Shown here in pieces: positions 15,029 to 23,183 of a stretch of DNA of 30,198 nt. Every line of letters starts with the position of its first letter. Positions within the stretch are counted from its first letter, which is position 1. This DNA is from CAUJIW01 sp963205175 (GTDB lineage: Bacteria > Pseudomonadota > Alphaproteobacteria > Sphingomonadales > Sphingomonadaceae). Made by a program: the position numbers and the translations under genes. Under the pieces are notes generated by a model. That model saw only the letters and a list, made by a program, of their open reading frames with translations, searched no databases and was not told where the DNA came from. The stretch lies in NCBI GenBank assembly GCA_041060555.1, contig JBEUDS010000032.1. One strand, written 5' to 3'.

Positions 15029-17929
15029 TCAGCCGCGCGGATCGGGATAGCGCAGCATCGCATCCTGCCCCGGCACGTGCGGCTCACCGCGGAAGTTGAG
15101 CACGTTGGCGAACTTGTCGCGGCAGGTGGCCAGCGCCTTGTCGCAGCCGGCATGGAGGATGAAGCCATCGCCCACGGCGATGTCGCGCCCCATCGGCTCC
15201 CACAGCTCGATCCGCCCGCCCACCTGGCTGCGCACCTCGCAGCGCCGTCCGGCATTGGCGCCGCTCGTCCAGACGAGCTCGCCATAGTCGGCCCAGCCGT
15301 CGGGCTTGCCGAGGCCGGAAGCCTGGAACACCCGGTTGTCGCTCACCGCGCCGAGGCTGCCATCGGTGAGCGCGGTGACGACGGCGCTTGCGGCATGGGC
15401 GGCGCGGCTCACCCCGCATTGGGGCGAATAGAGATCGACCCGGCATTCGGGGCTGTAGCTGTCGATCACCGGCTGCTGGATCGCCTGGGCGAGCCCGCGC
15501 AGCTCGGCGCGGAAGGAGCCGCCCGCCGCGCTCACCGTGCCGATCCGCCCGCGCCGCACGATGGTGCGCGGCAGATCGGGCGCGCTCCAGTCGATCACGA
15601 ACAGCTCGACCGCGGCATGGTCATAGACCCCGGCGAGCAGGTCCGCGGCGGTGATCGCCTCGGCATCGAGCGCGCCCAGCAGCTCGACATCGCCCACCGA
15701 CATGTCGGCGGCCGAGGCGATCTGGCTGGCCGAGAAGGCATTGGCGGGCTGGTAGGCGAGCCCGTCCACCACCAGCGGCCGGTCGTGCGAGGTGAACCCC
15801 AGCACCACCCCGTCGGTGCGTTCGATCCGCCAGCACTGGGCAAGGTGGGTGAGGCCGCCCCACAGCTTCCAGTCGCGCCGGTCGAAGGTCCAGCCGTCGC
15901 GCATCACCTGCTCGCGGCTCCAGACGAACACCTCGGCCGGCCCCTCGCGGAAGGCGCGCCAGATCGCCCGGTCGGTCTCGTGCCAGATCCAGGTGGTCTC
16001 GGGCCTCAAGGTGAACCCGGCGAAGTAGTGGATCTGCTCCTTGGGATAGCCGAGCACCCGGGTGGCGAGCAGCCAGGTCAGACGGGCAAGATCGTGCCGC
16101 GCCTCGGCGATCCAGTCATAATCCTCGATCTGCAGCACGTCGAAGGCGGGATGCTGCCAGTCGGCCTCGGGGAAGTTGAGCGTGCGCAGCATCGGCGCAT
16201 CCTCGCGCAGGATCTGCGGGGTGAAGACCAGCAGGTGGCTGCGCCCCTCGCTCCCGTTGCTGCCGCCCCGGCCGAAATATGCCTGCGTCTCGATCGCGCC
16301 CGCGCCGGGGCTGTCCCAGGCATCGGCCCCGCCGCGAAAGCGCCGCTCGATCTGGGGCATGCGCTCTGCGGCCCCGGCCCCGCGCACCGCCTCGACCAGC
16401 CAGCGGGTGGCGACGCCCAGCTGGTCGCGGCACCAGGCGAGATAGGGCAGATGCTGCGCGGCGGGCTGGCCGAAGATGGTGGCGAGCCGCGGCGTCGGCA
16501 CCGCCTGGCCGGTCGCCGCGGTGTAGGCCGCCTCGGTGGTGGCATCGTAGATGTGCGGGGCGTGATTGCCGAAGCTGCCGTCCCACCACCACGGCTCGCC
16601 GATCTGGAAGTGGCGCGGCGCGCCTTCCGGCAGCAGGTCCAGCACCGCGAGGAACACCGCGCGCAGCCAGGCCAGCGCCTGCGGATGGGTCGGCGCGATC
16701 AGGCTCGAGGGCGGCTCCCAGCCGGTCGTGGCCATGGTGCCGTCATGCGCGCGCTGCGCCCAGGCCGAGGGCATGAAGCGGGCGAGGATCTCGAAGGAGA
16801 CCGAGACGATCACCGTGTAGCCCAGGGCGTGCAGGCGCGCGAGGAAGTCGGCAAGCCACTGCACCGTCGGCGCGTTGAGCGGATAGGCGCCCGCATCGAC
16901 CACGTGGCGCTGTTCCCCCGCATCCCAGACGAGCGCGTGGAACTTGGAGATGCCCATGTAGAGCACGTAAGGCCCGCGATAGCCCAGCGCGTGGACCTGG
17001 CGCGCCAGCCGCTCAGGGGTGAAGGGATAGGCGTTGTCGAAGCCATCGGCCATCCTCAGGTCGTGCGCGTCAAGCGGGGCGCTGCGCAGCGGCAGGGTGC
17101 TGTTGGGGCCGGAGACGGTGATGTTGGTGAGGCTCACCTCGGCCTGCGCCTCGCCGAGCGGCTCGGGCTCGGCGGTCTCGACGAAGGCCTCGGCCCCGGC
17201 CGGGATCGGGGTGCCGCCGCCGGTCACCAGCGGCGGGGTGATGGCGAGGGTCTGCACCGGCCCGCTGGTGGCGGAAGTGACGGTATAGGCCGGGACATCG
17301 GGATGCGAGCCGAGGATATAGACCCGCGCGCCCGGGGCGATCGGTCCGCCATCGCCGACGTTGAGCGTGATCGTGCTGGTCCCCGGTGCCGCCGGGGCGG
17401 CGAGCGCGCAGTCGCCCCGCCCGGCGGCGAGCGGCTGCAGCGAGATGAACAGGCGCTTCACATCGTGCCAGGGCACTGGCGCATCGGCGTAGAAGCCGCC
17501 GCGCGTGGTCTCGTCGAGCACCATGCGGATGTGGCAGGCATCGGGCGTGCCGCTGGTGGCATAGTTCCACAGCCGCACGTAGTGGGTGCCATTGCGGTAT
17601 GTCTCGACCGTGAGCGAGACCGATTGCAGCCGGTCCATTGGCCGGATGCCAGAGGAGAACCAGTCGAACTCCAGCACGCAGCCGCGGCAGTCCCGCGCGC
17701 GGTGGTAGGCGAACAGGCCGTGGTCCGCCCGGTCCTCGGTGTGCCAGATCAGGCCGGCAAGGTCGCGGTTGGTGCGGAACACCGCGCGCACTCGCAGCGC
17801 ATCCGGCCCGGTGGTGATGACGCTCGCCATCATCGGCAGCGGAAAGTCGACCGTCCAGTATGCCGGCTCGAAGCGGCGGATCGTGGCATCGGCCTCGGCG
17901 CGGCGCGGCCAGGTGACGAGGCGGCTCAT
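15029..17929 (-). CDS. tail protein: TIM-barrel-like domain fused to DUF2163/BR0599
   Basis: A 966-aa protein. The start is ATG 17929, which overlaps the DUF2460 stop as ATGA; the longer open frame to 18295 lies inside DUF2460 and is rejected. Residues 1-290 are beta-rich. About 290-680 look like a glycosidase-type TIM barrel, with VSVSFE (about 375-380), QIGEPWWWDG (442-451) and QIEDYDW (600-606) as candidate acidic sites. The last part is the DUF2163/BR0599 tail-hub domain, ending with the typical Cys pattern CDKALATCRDKFANVLNF. In GTA the DUF2163 hub protein (gp13) is separate and the TIM-barrel is on gp15; here they seem joined. NCBI-style names for such proteins include non-contractile tail sheath/TIM-barrel protein; I am unsure which applies. 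Confidence 0.8.
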   Translation of the reverse strand: MSRLVTWPRRAEADATIRRFEPAYWTVDFPLPMMASVITTGPDALRVRAVFRTNRDLAGLIWHTEDRADHGLFAYHRARDCRGCVLEFDWFSSGIRPMDRLQSVSLTVETYRNGTHYVRLWNYATSGTPDACHIRMVLDETTRGGFYADAPVPWHDVKRLFISLQPLAAGRGDCALAAPAAPGTSTITLNVGDGGPIAPGARVYILGSHPDVPAYTVTSATSGPVQTLAITPPLVTGGGTPIPAGAEAFVETAEPEPLGEAQAEVSLTNITVSGPNSTLPLRSAPLDAHDLRMADGFDNAYPFTPERLARQVHALGYRGPYVLYMGISKFHALVWDAGEQRHVVDAGAYPLNAPTVQWLADFLARLHALGYTVIVSVSFEILARFMPSAWAQRAHDGTMATTGWEPPSSLIAPTHPQALAWLRAVFLAVLDLLPEGAPRHFQIGEPWWWDGSFGNHAPHIYDATTEAAYTAATGQAVPTPRLATIFGQPAAQHLPYLAWCRDQLGVATRWLVEAVRGAGAAERMPQIERRFRGGADAWDSPGAGAIETQAYFGRGGSNGSEGRSHLLVFTPQILREDAPMLRTLNFPEADWQHPAFDVLQIEDYDWIAEARHDLARLTWLLATRVLGYPKEQIHYFAGFTLRPETTWIWHETDRAIWRAFREGPAEVFVWSREQVMRDGWTFDRRDWKLWGGLTHLAQCWRIERTDGVVLGFTSHDRPLVVDGLAYQPANAFSASQIASAADMSVGDVELLGALDAEAITAADLLAGVYDHAAVELFVIDWSAPDLPRTIVRRGRIGTVSAAGGSFRAELRGLAQAIQQPVIDSYSPECRVDLYSPQCGVSRAAHAASAVVTALTDGSLGAVSDNRVFQASGLGKPDGWADYGELVWTSGANAGRRCEVRSQVGGRIELWEPMGRDIAVGDGFILHAGCDKALATCRDKFANVLNFRGEPHVPGQDAMLRYPDPRG

Positions 17930-18555
17930 TCGCGGATCTCCACGATCGGGATCTCGTCGAAGCGCATCACCCCGGGCACCGGCGCGCTCGCCTCGAGCCG
18001 GTCGGTATCGAAGCGCGCCGGCACGTCGAAGGCAAAGCCCGCGCTCACCGCCACGCCGGCCGGCACGGGACTGTCGAAGATGACAAGACCGGTGTCGTGC
18101 GCGACCGTGAACCCGGAGGCCTGCTCGATCCCGCCCAGCGCCACGCGCACGCTGCCCGCCACGGGGCGGGTGATGCGGCGAATATGCGCGCTCGGCCCGC
18201 TGCCATAGGTCTTGATCAGCTGGAAGAACTGCCGCGCCCCGTCGCCGGTGCCGAGCAGCTGGTCGGTGGGCGAAGGCGCGGCACGAACGCTGCACGACTT
18301 CCAGTCGGACCAGTCGCGCAAGCGAAAGCCCCGCGCCCGCCCGGCCCGGGCATGGAAGAAGGCGAGCAGCGCCTCGTGATCGGCAAGGGTGCGCACCCCC
18401 GGCGCCACGTTGAAGCGCCGCCGCGCCCCGGCCCAGTTGCGGTTGCGCTGCTCGAAGCCCGATGCCACCTCTGTCACCTCGGTCGAGAACTCCGGCCCCG
18501 CACTCGAGCCGATGGAGATGCCGATGGGAAAGAGCACGTCGTCGAAGTCGGTCAT
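17926..18555 (-). CDS. DUF2460 distal tail protein (GTA gp12-like)
   Basis: A 209-aa protein matching the DUF2460/TIGR02217 family. Marks are FDDVLFPIGISIGSSAGPEF at the N-terminus, RNRNWAGARRRFNVAPG, LLAFFHARAGRARGFRLRDWSDW, and the pattern GDGARQFFQLIKTYGSG. The family forms the distal tail ring onto which the hub is built in GTA and related siphophages. It stands between the tape measure (with the FitAB cassette inserted) and the hub protein, as in GTA. Confidence 0.9.
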   Translation of the reverse strand: MTDFDDVLFPIGISIGSSAGPEFSTEVTEVASGFEQRNRNWAGARRRFNVAPGVRTLADHEALLAFFHARAGRARGFRLRDWSDWKSCSVRAAPSPTDQLLGTGDGARQFFQLIKTYGSGPSAHIRRITRPVAGSVRVALGGIEQASGFTVAHDTGLVIFDSPVPAGVAVSAGFAFDVPARFDTDRLEASAPVPGVMRFDEIPIVEIRE

Positions 18556-18588
18556 TGGGCTCGGTTCTCCCGACTGACTCGAGAGGGC

Positions 18589-18623
18589 TTGGCGCGCATC
18601 GTCATATTCGATATCATGATATC
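18589..18623 (+). promoter_or_regulatory. fitAB promoter with palindromic operator
   Basis: TTGGCG (18589-18594), 17 bases, TATCAT (18612-18617) form a plausible promoter for the FitAB module. The perfect 14-bp palindrome GATATCATGATATC (18610-18623) covers the -10 element, just where a ribbon-helix-helix antitoxin would bind to autorepress. AAAGGAGG (18625-18632) is the ribosome-binding site. Confidence 0.6.
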
Positions 18624-18638
18624 AAAAGGAGGCATGCG

Positions 18639-18884
18639 ATGGCTCAACTGGTGGTTCGCAATCTCGATGAAGAGGTCAAACGGCGGCTGCAGAAACGGGC
18701 CCGGCGCCATGGCCGCAGCACGGAAGAGGAAGTGCGCTGCATCCTGCGGCGTGCGGCACTTGAGGAGGATGTGCCCGACATCCCGCTCGGTTCGCGCATC
18801 GCCGCCCGCTTTGCCGGCCTGGGACTCAAGCAGGACATTCCCGAGCTGCGCGGTGAGATGGCACAGCCAGCCGTGTTCGACTGA
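18639..18884 (+). CDS. fitA: FitA-like ribbon-helix-helix antitoxin
   Basis: An 81-aa protein. Residues 1-40 (MAQLVVRNLDEEVKRRLQKR ... RSTEEEVRCILRRA) are the ribbon-helix-helix DNA-binding fold of FitA/VapB antitoxins; the tail (FAGLGLKQDIPELRGE) would wrap the toxin active site. AAAGGAGG precedes ATG 18639. The stop overlaps the toxin start by 1 nt (TGATG). It is encoded on the strand opposite to the phage late genes, between the DUF2460 and tape measure genes, so it is an inserted cargo module with its own promoter and likely autoregulated through the upstream palindrome. Confidence 0.88.
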   Translation: MAQLVVRNLDEEVKRRLQKRARRHGRSTEEEVRCILRRAALEEDVPDIPLGSRIAARFAGLGLKQDIPELRGEMAQPAVFD

Positions 18885-19309
18885 TGATCCTGCTCGATAC
18901 CAACGTCGTCTCGGCTCTGATGCGCGACGAACCGGATCCGGCGATCATTGCCTGGCTCGACAGCTTGCCATCCGGCTCGATCTGGACCTCGACCATCACG
19001 GCCTTCGAAATCCGCTTCGGCATCGAGCTTCTGAGCGAGAGCCGCAGGCGCCGTTCGCTTGAGGAAGCCTTCGACCTGGTTCTGGCTTCCGACCTCGAGG
19101 GACGGGTTCTTCCCTTCGACGAGGGTGCAGCCGATGCCGCTGCCCGCCTCGCCGCGCGCAGGCGTCAGCAAGGAAAGCCGATCGAAATCCGTGACGTGCA
19201 GATCGCCGGCATCGCGCTGGCGCGCAAGACCATGCTGGCGACGCGTAACGTCAGGCATTTCGAGGATACCGGTGTGAACCTCGTAAATCCCTGGTCCGTC
19301 TTGCCTTGA
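18884..19309 (+). CDS. fitB: FitB/VapC-type PIN-domain toxin
   Basis: A 141-aa PIN-domain ribonuclease. Acidic positions fit the family: D5 in MILLDTNVVS, E in TAFEIRFG (about 43), and D in IRDVQIAG (about 104). The later TRNVRHF has Asn where many VapC have Asp, as in many FitB. FitB-type toxins cut RNA and are held inactive by FitA. The gene ends 7 nt before the stop of the convergent tape measure gene, so the cassette is packed with almost no spare DNA. Confidence 0.88.
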   Translation: MILLDTNVVSALMRDEPDPAIIAWLDSLPSGSIWTSTITAFEIRFGIELLSESRRRRSLEEAFDLVLASDLEGRVLPFDEGAADAAARLAARRRQQGKPIEIRDVQIAGIALARKTMLATRNVRHFEDTGVNLVNPWSVLP

Positions 19310-19316
19310 CCGAGCC

Positions 19317-21830
19317 TCAGACCCCCCGCCGCCCCTCGCTGAGCATGCGCGCGAGGCGGGCGCCGGCCTGCGCGGCTGAGCGGCGCACCTCCTCGCGATT
19401 GCTCACCGGCCCGTTGAAGTTGATCACCACATCGCCCGCTGCGGCCCGCTCGGAGAGCTGCCCGGCGAGCTTGGCGGCCTGGCGGCGGGTGAGCACCACC
19501 TCGCCGCGCTCGAGGATCGCGGGCACCTCGTGCGGGCCGAGCCCGGCCACCCCGCCGCCATGGAGCCGCGGCGCGGCAGCGAAGGCAAGCGCGGGCACCC
19601 GCCGCATCGGCGCGGGCGCGCCCACCACCCCGCCGGCATGGAAGATCGAACCGAACAGCGAGCCGAAGAGGTTGCCAAGATCCAGCCCTTGCGAGAACAT
19701 GCGCGCGAGCGGCTCGGTCACCGCCTGGCGGAACACCAGCCGGGCGAGATCGGCAAGGATCGAGTCGATCAGCCCGCGAAAGTCGAGCTTGCCGGTGGTC
19801 ACGAAGCGGGCGAAGGCATCCTCGGCCGAGCGCAGGGCGCCGGTCAGCGCCTGGCCCAGCCCCTTGCCCCAGTTGGCCGCCTCCTCGGCATAGCGCGCCA
19901 GTTCCTCGCGTACCGCCGCCCAGCCGCGCGCGGCCTGCTCGGCCGCCTGCGTGATCACCTCTCCGGCCTCGCGCGAAGCACGCCCCGCGCGCTCGGCCGA
20001 ACCCTCGGCGCCGCCGCCGGGCTCTCGGCCAGCCGATCCGCCGTTGCCGCCCCCGGCCGCAGCCGCATTGCCGCCGCCACCGATCGCCTCGAGGCGCTCG
20101 TCGAGCATGGCGGCGGCCTCGCCAGCCTCGCCGATCCTGCGGTCGGCCTGCTGCATCGCCTCGCCCAGCGCCTCGAGCGCGGCGAGCGGCGCGAGCGCCT
20201 GCGCGCGCAGGGCATCGGCGCGGGCAAAGGCCGCATCGCTTTGCTCTCGCGCCTCGCCCGCCATGCGCCCCATTCCTTCGGGCATGGCGAAGGGATCGTC
20301 GGCGAAGGCCTCGGCAAAGGCGCGCCTTGCGGCACTGCCGGCCCGCGCCGCGGCCCCGGCGAAGCGGTTGTCGATCCGCGGCAGGTCGATCTCGGGCACC
20401 AGCGCGATGCGCCGCTCGGAACCCAACAGGTCGAGCCCGGCATTGGCCGCCGCGAGCAGGCGGTTGATGCCGCGCACGGCGGCGTTCAGCATCCGCTCGA
20501 GCGCCCCGATCAGGGCATTGGCGGCGCGCACCGCCAGATCGCCGAGCGCCTGCGGCAGGCGCTGCCAGATCGCAATCGCGGCAGTCAGCGCGGCCTCGAA
20601 CAGGTTGACCGTGCGGTTGGCGAAGGCCACCACGCCGCGCACCGCGCCATCGAGCGCCTCGAGCACCGCGGCGCGGATCGCGTGCCAGACCGCGGCGATC
20701 CGCTCTCCGGCCACCTCAGCGAGGAGGCCCATGCGCTCCCACACCTCGCGCGCGAGATCGCCGAGCAGCGCCAGGGCCTCGCCGAAGCTGCCCGCGCCCT
20801 GCACGAGCCGGGAGAACTGGTAGACCAGCTCGCCCGCCGCCACGATCACGAGGCCGATGCCCGTGCGCGCCAGCGCGCCGCGCAGCACCACCAGCCCGGT
20901 GGCAAGGCTGCCGGTCGCGAGCGCGGCCGCCGCCAGGCTCGCCACCCAGCGCCCGGCCATGAAGGCGGCCAGGACAAGCCCGGTCGCCACCAGCCGGCCG
21001 ATATTGTCGATCAGCAGCCCGATCGCCTGGCCCACCACGCCGCTGCGCCGCGCCAGCGCGGCCAGCCCATCGGCGATGGCGATGAGCACCGGGGCGGCGG
21101 CCACGGTCAGCTGGTTGACCAGCCCCTGCCAGACCAGCTGCAGCCTTGCGATGGCATCGCCCGCCTCCTCGATCGCCGCGGCATCGCTCTGGGAGACCGC
21201 CACGCCGAAGTCGGCGACGTCGCGGGTCGCCTGCTGGAGCGTGGCCGTATCGATCCGCATGAATGCCAGCGCGGCGCGGTTGCCGAACAGGTCGCTCGCC
21301 ACCGCCGCCCGCTCGGCCGGCGGCACGAAGCGCTCGAGCGCCTCGCGGATGGCGATGATGCGCCGATCGACCGGCAGGGCCTGGAGCGCGGCGGCCGAAA
21401 GGCGCAGGCGCTGCAGGGCGCCCACCGCTGCGCCGCTGCCGGCCGCCGCCTCGCTCAGGCGCCGGGTGAGCTGGAAGGTGGCCTGCTCGATCTCGCCCAT
21501 CGACACGCCGGCCAGCTCGCCCGCCCATTGCAGCGTCTGCACACTGGCCACCGTGGTGCCGATCGATTGGGCAAGCTTGGCTTGGCTGTCGATGAGCTCG
21601 AGGCCGGAGCGCACCATGGTCACCACACCGGCGGCAAAGGCCGCGGCCATGGCGGCGGCCGCGATCCGGATGCGCGCCTGCAGCGCGGCCGTGCGCTCGC
21701 CCGCCGCATCCATCCCCCGCGCAAGGCGCTGCGTGCTGCGCTCGCCGGCCTCGCCGATCCCGGCCAGCTCCGCGCGCACCTCGCGCCCGCCCACCACCGC
21801 AAGCCGAACCGAGACGCGTTTGTCAGCCAT
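19317..21830 (-). CDS. tail tape measure protein
   Basis: An 837-aa protein, long, Ala-rich and mainly helical. The N-terminus (KRVSVRLAVVGGREVRAELAG) and a TMP-like segment (DSQAKLAQSIGTTVASVQTL) are typical. Hydrophobic helices follow (ALALAGTGLVI-like stretches about 260-330). The C-terminus has the lambda-type tape measure end: FRGLIDSILADLARLVF, then HGGGVAGLGPHEVPAILERGEVVL. It sets tail length and helps DNA entry. It lies downstream of the frameshifted tail chaperone, the usual order; the AbrB-VapC cassette separates the two. Confidence 0.9.
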   Translation of the reverse strand: MADKRVSVRLAVVGGREVRAELAGIGEAGERSTQRLARGMDAAGERTAALQARIRIAAAAMAAAFAAGVVTMVRSGLELIDSQAKLAQSIGTTVASVQTLQWAGELAGVSMGEIEQATFQLTRRLSEAAAGSGAAVGALQRLRLSAAALQALPVDRRIIAIREALERFVPPAERAAVASDLFGNRAALAFMRIDTATLQQATRDVADFGVAVSQSDAAAIEEAGDAIARLQLVWQGLVNQLTVAAAPVLIAIADGLAALARRSGVVGQAIGLLIDNIGRLVATGLVLAAFMAGRWVASLAAAALATGSLATGLVVLRGALARTGIGLVIVAAGELVYQFSRLVQGAGSFGEALALLGDLAREVWERMGLLAEVAGERIAAVWHAIRAAVLEALDGAVRGVVAFANRTVNLFEAALTAAIAIWQRLPQALGDLAVRAANALIGALERMLNAAVRGINRLLAAANAGLDLLGSERRIALVPEIDLPRIDNRFAGAAARAGSAARRAFAEAFADDPFAMPEGMGRMAGEAREQSDAAFARADALRAQALAPLAALEALGEAMQQADRRIGEAGEAAAMLDERLEAIGGGGNAAAAGGGNGGSAGREPGGGAEGSAERAGRASREAGEVITQAAEQAARGWAAVREELARYAEEAANWGKGLGQALTGALRSAEDAFARFVTTGKLDFRGLIDSILADLARLVFRQAVTEPLARMFSQGLDLGNLFGSLFGSIFHAGGVVGAPAPMRRVPALAFAAAPRLHGGGVAGLGPHEVPAILERGEVVLTRRQAAKLAGQLSERAAAGDVVINFNGPVSNREEVRRSAAQAGARLARMLSEGRRGV

Positions 21831-21844
21831 GGGTCGGGATATCC

Positions 21845-21895
21845 TTGCCTTGTCAGAATGCTTTTCTTACGTTCCTTTGATCGATCAATCAGGAG
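21845..21895 (+). promoter_or_regulatory. abrB-vapC promoter region with palindrome
   Basis: An AT-rich island between opposing genes. TTGCCT (21845-21850), 17 bases, TACGTT (21868-21873) is a possible promoter. The perfect 12-bp palindrome TTGATCGATCAA (21877-21888) just after it is a likely operator for the AbrB-type antitoxin. AGGAG (21891-21895) is the ribosome-binding site for ATG 21903. Confidence 0.5.
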
Positions 21896-21902
21896 CAAGC
21901 CG

Positions 21903-22115
21903 ATGGCCGAGACCGCAACCCTTTCCTCGAAGTTCCAGATCAGCATCCCCAAGGCGATCCGCTCGGCCCAGCACTGGCGGGCGGGGCTGAAGTTTGCCTT
22001 CATTCCCAAGGGCTCGGGCATCCTGCTCATGCCGGTGCCGAGCAAGGCGGACCTCGAAGGCATGGCCAAGGGCGCCAGAACCGAGGATTTCCGCGACCGG
22101 GCGGACAGGACCTGA
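21903..22115 (+). CDS. vapB: AbrB/SpoVT-type antitoxin (VapB)
   Basis: A 70-aa protein with a swapped-hairpin AbrB domain: ATLSSKFQISIPKAIRSA (about 4-22), then LKFAFIPKGSGILLMPVP. The C-terminal part (EGMAKGARTEDFRDRADRT) would be the toxin-binding tail. AGGAG precedes ATG 21903. The longer frame to the left in this register (from 19530) is antisense shadow of the tape measure gene. Stop and toxin start overlap by 1 nt (TGATG). Confidence 0.87.
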   Translation: MAETATLSSKFQISIPKAIRSAQHWRAGLKFAFIPKGSGILLMPVPSKADLEGMAKGARTEDFRDRADRT

Positions 22116-22495
22116 TGATCCTGGTCGATACTTCGGCCTGGATCGAATGGCTGGTCGGCTCGGCAACGGGAAAGCGCCTTGCCCCGCTGCTGCCGGAGCC
22201 GGATCGCTGGCTGGTTCCCACCATGGTCCAGCTCGAGCTTGCCAAATGGCTCACCCGCGAGGTTGACGAGGACGCGGCCGATCGCACCATCGCCTTCACC
22301 CAGACCTGCCAGGTCGTGACGCTCGACACCCACATCGCGCTGCTGGCAGCCGAGCTTTGCCGCGAGCATCGTCTGGCCACCGCCGATGCCGTCATGCTGG
22401 CAAGCGCGCGCATCCATGGCGCGCGCCTGCTGACCTGCGATGCCCATTTCGAGGGTCTCGATGACGTGCAATTCTTCGCCAAACGCCCCCAATAG
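22115..22495 (+). CDS. vapC: VapC PIN-domain toxin
   Basis: A 126-aa PIN ribonuclease. Acidic residues are D5 (MILVDTSAWIEW), E in VQLELAKW, D in TADAVMLASAR and D in LTCDAHFEGL, so the set looks complete. It is coupled to the AbrB-type antitoxin by TGATG. It ends 8 nt before the stop of the convergent tail chaperone gene. It is only distantly like the FitB toxin at 18.9 kb, so the two modules are not a recent duplication. Confidence 0.88.
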   Translation: MILVDTSAWIEWLVGSATGKRLAPLLPEPDRWLVPTMVQLELAKWLTREVDEDAADRTIAFTQTCQVVTLDTHIALLAAELCREHRLATADAVMLASARIHGARLLTCDAHFEGLDDVQFFAKRPQ

Positions 22496-22503
22496 GTGTC
22501 TGC

Positions 22504-23168
22504 TCAGCCCCTCTCCGCGGCCATCTGCGCATTGATCCCGCGCACCATCATCGCCTCGATCGCGGGCAGGAACTCGGCCGCCGCGCGGGCATCGATGCCG
22601 AGCGCCTCGGCCATGGCGAGCGCGGCGGCGAGGTCGAGGCCAAGGACCGCGCCCGGCACGGCGCGCAGCTGGCCGACGAGGCGCTGCGCCAGATCCCAGA
22701 CCAGAGCGCCCTCGAGCGTGTGCGGTCGGTTCAGGACGGCAGGGCACTGGGCGCAGGTGGTGCTGCAGGCGCGGCAATAGCGCTCGCCTCCGCCGAAGTG
22801 CCACTCGGCGAGCCGTGCGAGGCGTTTTTTTCCTCCTCCAGCAGCAGGCCCTTCGCAACATAGCCGAGCTGGAAGGCCTCGAAGAAGGGCAGGAGGTCGA
22901 GCAGGGCATCGAGGCCATCGCCGCTCACGGCCAGGGGATTGCCATCGGCATCGCCCACCCCTTCCCAGTCGCGCACCGCGAGCCGCGCCAGCGCCTTGGC
23001 CATGGCCACCGCAAGCGCCTCGTTCGAAGCGCCCTCGCCAAGGCCGGCGACCAGCGGATCGCTGCGCGCGGCGGCCATCAGCGCGGTGGTGAGCGGCGCG
23101 ACCAGCAGGCGCACCCCATGGCCGAGATCGAGCCAGAACGGCGCGCGGGCAAGATCGAGACGGATCAT
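22504..23168 (-). CDS. long tail assembly chaperone (G-GT fusion made by -1 frameshift)
   Basis: The product of reading the short chaperone frame from 23168 to the slippery site (22830-22824), shifting -1, and going on to TGA at 22504. About 115 residues are shared with the short form, plus 106 new ones, 221 in all. The added domain begins RLARLAEWHFGGGERYC and contains paired Cys (YCRACSTTCAQC) that could bind a metal, then helical Ala-rich sequence. In lambda, gpGT binds the tape measure and tail tube while gpG coats the tape measure. The fused frame has good coding character right across the junction, and no start codon with a ribosome-binding site is seen near it, which argues for frameshifting and not a separate gene. 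Confidence 0.75.
22731..23168 (-). CDS. short tail assembly chaperone (gpG-like)
   Basis: A 145-aa product of the zero frame, starting MIRLDLARAPFWLDLGHGVR at ATG 23168, with AAGGAGGAG about 9 nt upstream. The body is helical and acidic (GLGEGASNEALAVAMAKALA), as in tail chaperones. After the slip site (LLLEEEKN) the zero frame goes on for about 30 low-complexity Ala/Pro/Ser residues to a stop at 22731. It follows the tail tube gene by 15 nt. Such proteins hold the tape measure in an extended form before tail polymerisation. Confidence 0.8.
   Translation of the reverse strand: MIRLDLARAPFWLDLGHGVRLLVAPLTTALMAAARSDPLVAGLGEGASNEALAVAMAKALARLAVRDWEGVGDADGNPLAVSGDGLDALLDLLPFFEAFQLGYVAKGLLLEEEKNASHGSPSGTSAEASAIAAPAAPPAPSALPS
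22824..22830 (-). promoter_or_regulatory. programmed -1 ribosomal frameshift site, A AAA AAC
   Basis: On the minus strand the chaperone codons read GAA AAA AAC within a run of seven A (22831-22825). The heptamer A AAA AAC is the canonical X XXY YYZ slippery sequence in the correct register. A -1 shift enters an open frame of 106 codons. Frameshifting between the two tail chaperone forms is conserved among long-tailed phages. Confidence 0.8.
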
Positions 23169-23183
23169 CGGGAACACTCCTCC

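Noticed and set aside
14990..18208. Very long + strand open frame (1072 codons)
   Set aside because: It is antisense to the hub and DUF2460 genes. GC-rich DNA with G/C at third positions leaves few stops on the opposite strand. The translation is low-complexity Arg/Gly/Ala/His with no domain.
19530..22115. Long + strand frame (861 codons) ending with the AbrB antitoxin
   Set aside because: The upstream part is antisense to the tape measure gene and only happens to be in register. The true antitoxin starts at ATG 21903 with its own ribosome-binding site and promoter region.
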